From assembly GCF_013387465.1 (NCBI RefSeq), contig NZ_VYGV01000025.1, positions 62,001 through 126,000 of the forward strand: a stretch of 64,000 nucleotides of DNA, in the 5' to 3' direction. The notes beneath the pieces were generated by a model. That model saw only the letters and a program-made list of their open reading frames with translations. It was not told the DNA's origin and made no database searches. This document shows positions 57,608 to 64,000 of this stretch, in pieces (the first letter of the stretch is position 1; each line of letters starts with the position of its first letter). The position numbers and the translations under genes are program-made. Source of the stretch: Hydrogenophaga aromaticivorans (lineage in GTDB: Bacteria; Pseudomonadota; Gammaproteobacteria; Burkholderiales; Burkholderiaceae_C).

Positions 57608-59605
57608 ATGGACAAGAACACAACCCCACTGGCGCTCTTGGCGCACTACGAACGCCGCGAAGCAGAGATCGCGCGCCTGAAGGACCAACTTCGCGTCGAT
57701 GGAGCGCTATGCATTCAGGGCGATGGCATCGCCAACAATGCGCTGCTAAAGGCGCTTTTGACCCCCAACGGTCAGGCACCACGCACACTGTGGGAGCGCG
57801 TCCTGTTCTGCGCCAAATACCTGCTTGGCAGGTACGACAGGGGCATCTGGCGTCTGACCCTGGATACCAAGCTGCTGTCCGAAACCAGCAAAAAATCCAG
57901 CAACGACTACACGCTGTGGGTCCAACAATACGATCAAAAAGACTCCGGATACCTCAAGCGCCTGCTGAAGCAAGCGACGACGTTCACATGCACGCCCAAG
58001 CTGTCCATCGTCATGCCGACCTACAACCCCGATCCGGTGTTCTTTCGCAAGGCGCTGGACTCTGTGCTGGCGCAAACCTACGGCAACTGGGAGCTGTGCA
58101 TCTGCAACGATTGCTCCACCCGACCGGAGGCTGATGAGATCGTCCAGGAATACCTCGCTCAGGACGAACGCATCCGCTACGTCAAGCTGGAAAAAAACGC
58201 CGGCATCTCGGGCGCCACCAACGGTGCGATCGGCATCGCCACCGGCGACTGGGTGTGCTTTCTGGACCACGACGACGAACTCACCCAGGATGCACTGCAC
58301 TGGGTCGTGGACACGATCAACCAGCGCCCGCAAGCCAGGCTGATCTATTCGGATGAAGACAAGATAGACGATCAGGGCAACCGGTTCGAACCCTATTTCA
58401 AGTGTGAATTCAACTACGAACTCATGCTGGCCCAGAACATGGTCTGCCACTTCACGGCGGTTCAAAAAACACTGCTGGACCAGGTGGGGCCACTGCGCAG
58501 CGACTTCGACGGATCACAGGACTACGACCTGACCCTGAGGCTGGTTGAGGGATTGCGCATGGACGAGATCGCGCACGTCCCGCGCATCCTTTACCACTGG
58601 CGCGCCTGCGAAGGCAGCACCGCCTTGAGTATTGACAACAAAAACTACGCGCTGGACGCGGCGAGGCGGGCGGTGTCCGAACACCTGGCGCGGGTGGGAC
58701 TGCCGGGTGAAGTGGTACCGGGCATCATTCCCCACTACAACCGCGTCAAGTTCCAGTTGCCCGACCCGCCGCCCCTGGTCAGCATCGTCATCCCCACGCG
58801 GGACAAGCCTGAACTCATAGCCTTGTGCCTGAAGACGGTGCTGGAAAAAACCACCTACCCCAACTTCGAGATCGTGGTGGTCGACAACGGCAGCGTGGAT
58901 CCGCAGGTCAAGGCCCTGTACCAGGAACTTTCCAGCGACAAGCTGCGCATTGTCGATGCCAGCATCCCGTTCAACTTCTCCAGGCTCGTCAACATGGGGG
59001 TGGCCGCCAGCCGCGGCGACATCGTCCTGCTGCTCAACAACGACATCGAGATCCTGGATGGCAACTGGATGCACGAACTGGTTTCCCACGCCGCGCACGA
59101 AGGTGTCGGCGCAGTGGGCGCCAAGTTGCTCTACCCGGACGGACGCGCCCAGCACAACGGCGTCATCGTCGGCATCGGTGGCGTTGCCGGCCACTCACAC
59201 AAGTTCTTCCCTGGCGACGCACCTGGGTACTTCGGTCGCGCTCAGCTGCATCAGGAACTCAGTGCCGTCACCGGGGCCTGCCTGGCGATCAAGCGCTCTG
59301 CCTGGAATGCCGTGGAAGGCTTCGACGAACAGCTCGGCATCGCCTTCAACGACGTCGACTTCTGCCTTCGGGTTCAAGCAGCCGGGTACCGAAACGTCTG
59401 GACCCCACACGCGGTGCTCAAGCACCATGAGTCGGCCTCGCGCGGCCTGGAAGACAACCCCGCCAAACAGGCGCGATTCGCCAGCGAAGTGCAGTACATG
59501 TTCGCCCGCTGGGGCAACAAGATGGCGGCGGACAGGAATTACAGTCCCAACCTGTCGCTGGTCCATGAAGACTTCAGTCTGGCTTGGCCGCCGAGAGTCG
59601 GGTAG
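57608..59605 (+). CDS. Two-domain GT2 glycosyltransferase
   Basis: A 665-residue protein with a non-catalytic N-terminus of about 130 residues, then two GT2 (GT-A) domains. Domain 1 starts at about 136 (LSIVMPTYNPDPVFFRKALDS) and has FLDHDDELT as its DxD site. Domain 2 starts at about 395 (VSIVIPTRDKPELI) and has LLNNDIEIL and the ED-like FNDVDFCLRVQAAG. Such tandem enzymes often add two sugars in alternation, as in rhamnan or O-antigen backbones. A TTG start 69 bp upstream is possible; the ATG is preferred. Confidence 0.86.
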   Translation: MDKNTTPLALLAHYERREAEIARLKDQLRVDGALCIQGDGIANNALLKALLTPNGQAPRTLWERVLFCAKYLLGRYDRGIWRLTLDTKLLSETSKKSSNDYTLWVQQYDQKDSGYLKRLLKQATTFTCTPKLSIVMPTYNPDPVFFRKALDSVLAQTYGNWELCICNDCSTRPEADEIVQEYLAQDERIRYVKLEKNAGISGATNGAIGIATGDWVCFLDHDDELTQDALHWVVDTINQRPQARLIYSDEDKIDDQGNRFEPYFKCEFNYELMLAQNMVCHFTAVQKTLLDQVGPLRSDFDGSQDYDLTLRLVEGLRMDEIAHVPRILYHWRACEGSTALSIDNKNYALDAARRAVSEHLARVGLPGEVVPGIIPHYNRVKFQLPDPPPLVSIVIPTRDKPELIALCLKTVLEKTTYPNFEIVVVDNGSVDPQVKALYQELSSDKLRIVDASIPFNFSRLVNMGVAASRGDIVLLLNNDIEILDGNWMHELVSHAAHEGVGAVGAKLLYPDGRAQHNGVIVGIGGVAGHSHKFFPGDAPGYFGRAQLHQELSAVTGACLAIKRSAWNAVEGFDEQLGIAFNDVDFCLRVQAAGYRNVWTPHAVLKHHESASRGLEDNPAKQARFASEVQYMFARWGNKMAADRNYSPNLSLVHEDFSLAWPPRVG

Positions 59606-59628
59606 ATCACCACAGGGAGGACTCCAGA

Positions 59629-60441
59629 ATGTCTACGCGAAAAGAACTCATCCTGCGCGATATCGATACAAGAGGGCTCGGCTTGGAAATTGGCCCCAGC
59701 CACAACCCGGTCGCCCCAAAAAGGGATGGATTCCAGGTACATGTCATGGACCACCTGACCCGGGAAGGATTGGTCGAGAAGTACAAGGACCACGGCGTTC
59801 AGCTGGACAACATTGAAGAAGTTGATTTTGTCTGGAGCGGCCAGTCCTTCAAGGAATTGACCGGTGGTACGTGCCAATACGACTGGATCATTGCCTCGCA
59901 TGTCATCGAGCATACGCCCGACCTGATCGCGTTTCTCAATGAGTGCGAGAGCATCCTCAAACCGGGTGGTGTGCTGTCCTTGGCTGTTCCAGACAAGCGG
60001 TATTGCTTTGACCGCTTCCGACCGGTAACTGGCTTGGGCAAGATCATTGATGCGCATCTGGCCAAGGACACCATACACAGCCCCGGTAACGTCGCCGAAT
60101 ACTACATGAATGTGGTTGCAAAAGACGGCCGCATTGCGTGGAGTGGAAATGAGCCGGGCGACTACCGCTTTCTTCACGGTTTGTCGAACGCCTCATGCGG
60201 TATTCAGATAGTTCGGGAGCAGAGGGCCTACCTCGACATCCACGCCTGGTGTTTTGTGCCGCACTCGTTCCGACTGCTGGTGCAGGACCTTCATGCCCTC
60301 AAGTTCATCCATCTTCAAGAGTGCACTTTTCTGCCCACGGTTGGTCACGAATTCTTTATGACGTTGTCAAAGCGTGCAGCTTTTCCAGAGGCAACTCGAA
60401 TGGAGCTTGTCTTGGCCGCGGAGAAGGATTTACTTGGATAG
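59629..60441 (+). CDS. Class I SAM-dependent methyltransferase
   Basis: A 270-residue protein with a strong AGGGAGG ribosome site 8 bp before the ATG. The SAM-binding motif I is GLGLEIGPSHNPVAP, and motif II/III is in YDWIIASHVIEHTPDLIAFL followed by LKPGGVLSLAVPD. Such proteins in O-antigen loci methylate sugars or serve as chain-terminating modifiers. Since wzt lacks a cap-reading domain, chain capping is less likely than internal modification. A decayed IS30 copy sits 18 bp downstream. Confidence 0.83.
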   Translation: MSTRKELILRDIDTRGLGLEIGPSHNPVAPKRDGFQVHVMDHLTREGLVEKYKDHGVQLDNIEEVDFVWSGQSFKELTGGTCQYDWIIASHVIEHTPDLIAFLNECESILKPGGVLSLAVPDKRYCFDRFRPVTGLGKIIDAHLAKDTIHSPGNVAEYYMNVVAKDGRIAWSGNEPGDYRFLHGLSNASCGIQIVREQRAYLDIHAWCFVPHSFRLLVQDLHALKFIHLQECTFLPTVGHEFFMTLSKRAAFPEATRMELVLAAEKDLLG

Positions 60442-60459
60442 ATCTGGCGGAGTCAAAAG

Positions 60460-61519
60460 TGAAGTGCAACACCTGCCACCAAGTAAGGTCCGCAGATGCA
60501 AAGCAGCCCACAGAGAAGGTATCAACAACTCCAGCCTGAAGTCCGTGTGACGATTTCCAGCCTGGCACAGCAGAAGTACACCATTCGAGCTATGGCCCTG
60601 GTCTTGGTGCGATCACCCAGCACCATCAGCCGGGAGCTGCGGCGCAACGCACAGCCAGCAGGCTACGCAAGCACCGCAGCACGTGCTTGTGCCCGGCAGC
60701 GCCGTCGCCAAAGCCGTTCCCCGAACAAGCCCCATCGCTATGGCCTCCTGTTCGGCCTGATGCGCCACTTTCTGGGCGAGCGCTGGTCGCCTGTACAGAT
60801 TGCCCTGACACTGGCCTGCATCCTCCCCAGAGGCCATGAGCACCGCGTGTCACACGAGACCATCTACAACTGCATCTACGCCCAACCCGTTGGCGAGCTC
60901 AAGCGCGAGCTGATCGCCACCCTGCGCCACGCCCACAACAAACGCGTGCCTCGCAGCAAAGGACAGGACCGCAGAGGTCAAATCCCCGACATGGTAAGCA
61001 TCCACCTGCGCCCGCCCGAGATTGAAGACCGGCAGTTTCCCGGGCATTGGGAGGGCGACCTGATCAAGGGTGCGGCCAACGCCAGTGCGGTGGGCACCTT
61101 GGTCGAGCGCACCAGCAGGCTGCTCATGCTCATCAAACTGCCTGAGTTCAAACCTGCCAGCGCAGCCAACGTGATGCAGGCCTTCTCTGACAAGCTGCTG
61201 GGGATCGCAGCGCCCATGCGCCAGAGCATGACGTACGACCATGGGGCGGGAGATGGCGGTGTACGTCTGTGACCCGCACAGCCCATGGCAGCGCGGCTCC
61301 AACGAGAACACCAACGGGCTGGTGCGTCAGTACCTGCCCAAGGGCACCGATCTCTCAGGCTACAGCTAGGAGCAACTCGATGCCATTGCCGATCAGCTCA
61401 ACAACCGACCTGGCAAAGGTCTGTGCGTACGATCACCGCTGGCGGTCTATCGAGAACTCCTGCTCAACAGCCCGCAGCATTCCACCTTCGTTCATTGAAA
61501 CCCAGGGTGTTGCACTTCA
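60460..61519 (+). mobile_element. Decayed IS30-family insertion sequence
   Basis: A 1060-bp element bounded by perfect 14-bp inverted repeats: TGAAGTGCAACACC at 60460-60473 and its reverse complement at 61506-61519. It contains a broken IS30-type transposase. No clear 2-3 bp target duplication was seen (left flank ends AAG, right flank starts GGC). It lies exactly between the high-GC methyltransferase gene and the AT-rich insert. Confidence 0.88.
60496..61498 (+). pseudogene. IS30-family transposase, inactivated
   Basis: The N-terminal HTH (YTIRAMALVLVRSPSTISRELRRN) and most of the DDE domain are intact: RVSHETIYNCIYA, and FPGHWEGDLIKGA with the first Asp. After MTYDHG at about 61245 an extra G shifts the frame, and the region normally between the second-Asp area and [17 protein letters not shown] appears shortened by about 11 codons. 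A further TAG stop replaces Gln in GYS-EQLDAIAD at about 61367. The frame resumes to a stop at 61498. At least three lesions make it non-functional. Confidence 0.88.
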
Positions 61520-61560
61520 GGCTTGAATCCACCCTTCACGAAAAAACTCAATTAAATGCA

Positions 61561-62877
61561 ATGAAAACACTCTATTTACACATAGGATGTGCAAAAACAG
61601 GCTCATCCGCGCTCCAAGTTTGGCTCAACAACAACGTAGTGGCCCTAAGCACCCAAGGCGTGAAATACCCTAATGTCAAGCAGACCTTTTTACCACACAA
61701 AGTCTCTATAGGTAACGGCTTTACCCTTTTCAGAGCAATCAAATCCAGACATATTTCCGAAGAAATAGATAAAATCAAAAGTGTCAGCGAAAGTAAAATT
61801 CTTTTGTCATCCGAGGCATTTCAAGATTTAACAGAAGATGATTTGATTGAATTAAAGCATCATGCAACCAACGCCTCTCTAGAGATCATAATAATTGCAT
61901 ACCTCAGAGATGTTTACGATATCGTTTATTCAGGATACCAACAACTCATTAAGCGCCACCAATATGCCCGCAATTTTCGCGAATACGGCTTGTCAATCAA
62001 TAGCATCCCACAGTTCGATGCGATCAAAAAATATAAAAAGATTTTTGATAAAATATTTACCTTTCATTACGACAGCGAAATTCAGCAAGGACTGTCAATA
62101 TCACTGTGCAAGGCTCTTGAAATTGACTCAAATGCACTCCCAGCAATGGGCAACGCCAAAGTAAACAGATCTTTGACCCTATTTGAGACAGAACTGTTAA
62201 GGGTAGCCAACTTGACATACAGCGAAGTATTTAAGGATGTCAACCCCGACTTCTCCAAATCGATATCTGATGATTTCATCTACAGAGATCCAGAATGTCA
62301 AACAGAAATCATTCTAGACGAAGCCGTTTTAAGACACTTGACGGACATAAGCGAGCCAGACATTGATCTGATCAAGAATAATCACCCCGAAATTTCACCG
62401 CTGGTGATATTTAATCCCAACGGAAAACAGATTGTCAAAAAGCAGCCTGAGCGAAACGAGCAGCTAAAAACGCTGCTGTTTTCAACAATGAAGCATTTCT
62501 ACCTGCGATCAATGGATGAAAAATTTGAACCCGTAATGGGCTGTATTGATGCTATCGATCGTACGATGCAGGGTATCTTGATTCAAGGATGGGCGCTTCC
62601 CTGGGGCAGGGAAGCTGCAAGCGGATTCACAGTCGCCATCAATGGAATTGAATCTCCCGTCAAAAATTTCGAGCCAAGAGCTCGCCCAGACGTAAATAAA
62701 ATACATACAGATGGAACCATCAATTGTGGATTTAGCCTCTTCATACCCTTCAATTTGCCCTGCAATATCAAGACCATTGAGGTTTATGCATTAACCAATT
62801 CCGGAAACAGAACCAGCCCCATTAATTGGAGCAAGGGCATCTCAAAAGAAAAAAATATTTTTTACCCCGATATTTAG
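61561..62877 (+). CDS. Sulfotransferase-like protein with C-terminal repeat domain (AT-rich, truncated by frameshift)
   Basis: A 438-residue product. The N-terminal LHIGCAKTGSSALQVWL at residues 5-21 is the 5'-phosphosulfate-binding loop of sulfotransferases, and ILLSSEAFQDL and IIAYLRDVYDIVYSGYQQ are the next family segments (3'-phosphate site). Residues about 325-425 form a separate domain with CIDAIDRTMQG, GWALPWG, FEPRARPD and NIKTIEVYAL. A second copy of that domain follows in another frame after the stop, so the gene probably once ran on to 63187. GC is far below neighbours, and codon use is A/T-ending, indicating transfer. Confidence 0.78.
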   Translation: MKTLYLHIGCAKTGSSALQVWLNNNVVALSTQGVKYPNVKQTFLPHKVSIGNGFTLFRAIKSRHISEEIDKIKSVSESKILLSSEAFQDLTEDDLIELKHHATNASLEIIIIAYLRDVYDIVYSGYQQLIKRHQYARNFREYGLSINSIPQFDAIKKYKKIFDKIFTFHYDSEIQQGLSISLCKALEIDSNALPAMGNAKVNRSLTLFETELLRVANLTYSEVFKDVNPDFSKSISDDFIYRDPECQTEIILDEAVLRHLTDISEPDIDLIKNNHPEISPLVIFNPNGKQIVKKQPERNEQLKTLLFSTMKHFYLRSMDEKFEPVMGCIDAIDRTMQGILIQGWALPWGREAASGFTVAINGIESPVKNFEPRARPDVNKIHTDGTINCGFSLFIPFNLPCNIKTIEVYALTNSGNRTSPINWSKGISKEKNIFYPDI

Positions 62878-62878
62878 T

Positions 62879-63187
62879 CATATTGACGTCATCAGCGCAA
62901 TCGACGACAATATATTCGCTGAGGGTTGGTGCTTGATCCTGGGCGTTCATGCCATCGAAAATTTGATCGCAAAAATTGACAATAAAAGCGCGCACGAGAT
63001 TAGTTTCGATACCAGACCCCGTCCCGATTTCAACCATCACTATCCGGAGGGGTCACTATTCTCAGGATTTCGAGTTTTAATTTATCACACAGACATTCAA
63101 AACATCAAAATCATTGAGCTATTCGGAAGGATTAAAGATGGTCAACTATCTCAACCCATAGAAATTGATATCTCCAAATTAGAATAA
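62879..63187 (+). pseudogene. Detached 3' portion of the sulfotransferase-like gene (second C-terminal repeat)
   Basis: This frame is open through the upstream stop and encodes VISAIDDNIFAEGWCLILG, FDTRPRPDFNHH, GFRVLIYH and NIKIIELFG, which parallels the domain at residues about 325-425 of the preceding product. It has no ATG or GTG start; the only candidate, a TTG at 62933, lies inside the domain. The likely break is the A/T homopolymer stretch at 62844-62863. Sequencing error or programmed slippage would give one longer protein. Confidence 0.7.
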
Positions 63188-63518
63188 AGCAACGATAACA
63201 TCACGCCACCAATTCAAATTCAATTATTTCTCAATCACAGCTTCATACTTGATTACATGCCAGAGGTGGATGGCCCCAGAGCACTTGCGGTGCTGTCGAT
63301 CTGACCGTGTTCCAGCCGCAGCAACCTGAACATAGTGAGGTCAGTTTGCGGGCGCCCACCCATCAGCGTTGAAGCTCGTTGTGCATCCACACACTTCCTT
63401 CGGTACTGGTTTTGCCCGACTGCCCCAGCAATCGCGCACCAAAAAGGGACCGACAATATGGGGTTGCAGTGCCTGACGGCTTGCTACATTCTGTTTCTCG
63501 TAGCCCTTCTCACAGAAC
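63188..63518. other. Gene-free gap containing the AT-rich/GC-rich boundary
   Basis: This 331-bp stretch has no supportable gene on either strand. Base composition changes sharply near 63245: AT-rich before, GC-rich after. The GC-rich part resembles degraded coding or mobile DNA but I recognise no domain. The promoter of the following gene may lie here. Confidence 0.5.
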
Positions 63519-64000
63519 ATGAAGATCCTCTCCTCCAGGTTTTCTGGCCAAACACCGACCACTCCGGCCAAATACTGTGTCTTCTCCCACTTTGATGCGA
63601 ACGATCGGGTGGAGCGCTACGTGCTGTACTACCTGGAGCAGCTCAAGCGGTGTGGCTACGAGGTGCTCCTGGTGTCCACCAGCCGGGCCATCTCTGACGC
63701 GAGCGTGGAGGCTTTGTCCAAGGTCTGCCACACCGTCTGCCTTCGAGAGAACGTGGGCTACGACTTCGGCTCCTACAAGGCGGGGATCGAGCTGCTGAAA
63801 CAGCAAGAGGCCCAAGTCAGTCGTCTGCTGGTTGCCAACGACAGTGTGTTTGGCCCCTTCAACGATCTGCAGCCGATCCTGCATGAGATGGAGCGCGAGG
63901 ACATCGACCTCTGTGGACTGACCGATTCGCACGACCACGGGTACCACCTCCAGAGCTATTTCATCTCGTACAGCACCAGGCTGTATGAAAGCGCTGCGTT
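63519..64000 (+). CDS. Rhamnan synthesis protein F (RgpF)-like, 3' end outside window
   Basis: The frame is open from the ATG at 63519 to the window edge (160 codons). The N-terminus shows CVFSHFDANDRVERYVLYYLEQLKR, RENVGYDFGSYKAGIELL and LLVANDSVFGPFNDLQPIL, which are RgpF-family segments; the family contributes to rhamnose-containing polysaccharides. The local rmlBDAC genes would provide its donor. GC is back at the window's normal level, so it belongs to the older locus rather than to the AT-rich insert. Confidence 0.85.
   Translation, partial: MKILSSRFSGQTPTTPAKYCVFSHFDANDRVERYVLYYLEQLKRCGYEVLLVSTSRAISDASVEALSKVCHTVCLRENVGYDFGSYKAGIELLKQQEAQVSRLLVANDSVFGPFNDLQPILHEMEREDIDLCGLTDSHDHGYHLQSYFISYSTRLYESAA

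Noticed and set aside
63253-63571. Short minus-strand open frames in the gap before the RgpF-like gene
   Set aside because: No start context or domain; the second overlaps the RgpF-like start on the other strand. A mobile-element remnant was considered but no terminal repeats or transposase motifs were found.

Overview
The window is high-GC chromosomal DNA from a betaproteobacterium, most likely Burkholderiales/Comamonadaceae (Hydrogenophaga-like). This rests on the gene order pyrG-kdsA-DUF1330-eno-ftsB, Bug-type binding proteins, tungstate (tup) transport, and dispersed C-rich/G-rich hairpin repeats. The genus is inference. No rRNA, tRNA or CRISPR array was seen.

Layout. 1-2396: trans-4-hydroxyproline catabolism (epimerase, running off the left edge, and a DapA-family deaminase) divergent from a PAS-AraC regulator. 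2404-5993: tungstate ABC transporter tupBCA divergent from a ModE/LysR-like regulator with a binding-protein domain. 6114-9189: Tat-exported metallo-beta-lactamase-fold hydrolase behind a strong dyad operator, coaBC, and a small lipoprotein. 9281-15778: pyrG, kdsA, DUF1330, eno, ftsB, a NadR-like P-loop protein and an AGE-family epimerase. 15792-29220: mixed housekeeping genes (hslO, gamma-carbonic anhydrase, DUF455, a coupled two-gene histidine kinase/hybrid system, dbpA, DUF3297, DUF1439, cardiolipin synthase-like PLD, RIO kinase, xerD, Bug receptor, AEC transporter). 29415-31235: a GDSL esterase autotransporter carrying a lipoprotein signal.

31501-64000: a surface polysaccharide locus of more than 32 kb, all on the + strand. 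Its first half looks like a lipid-linked sugar module: UDP-xylose synthase (UXS), GtrB-like and GtrA-like proteins, an unknown membrane protein, UDP-glucose dehydrogenase, a DPM1-like GT2, two tandem paralogous GT-C-like membrane proteins, a GT4, a UPF0104 flippase-like protein, a DUF2142 protein and a TM-bracketed unknown. The second half is an ABC-transporter-dependent O-polysaccharide locus: rmlBDAC, a GT4, manC, wzm, wzt, a CapK/PaaK-like adenylating enzyme, a NodB-fold protein, wecB, further glycosyltransferases and a methyltransferase.

A decayed IS30 element (60460-61519) follows. After it comes a markedly AT-rich insert (about 61520-63245) with a sulfotransferase-like gene whose 3' end has been split off by an apparent homopolymer frameshift. 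The sequence then returns to high GC at a rhamnan-synthesis-F gene that runs off the right edge. Together the locus could supply dTDP-rhamnose, GDP-mannose, UDP-GlcA/UDP-xylose and UDP-ManNAc, export a glycan through Wzm/Wzt, and decorate it on the periplasmic side.
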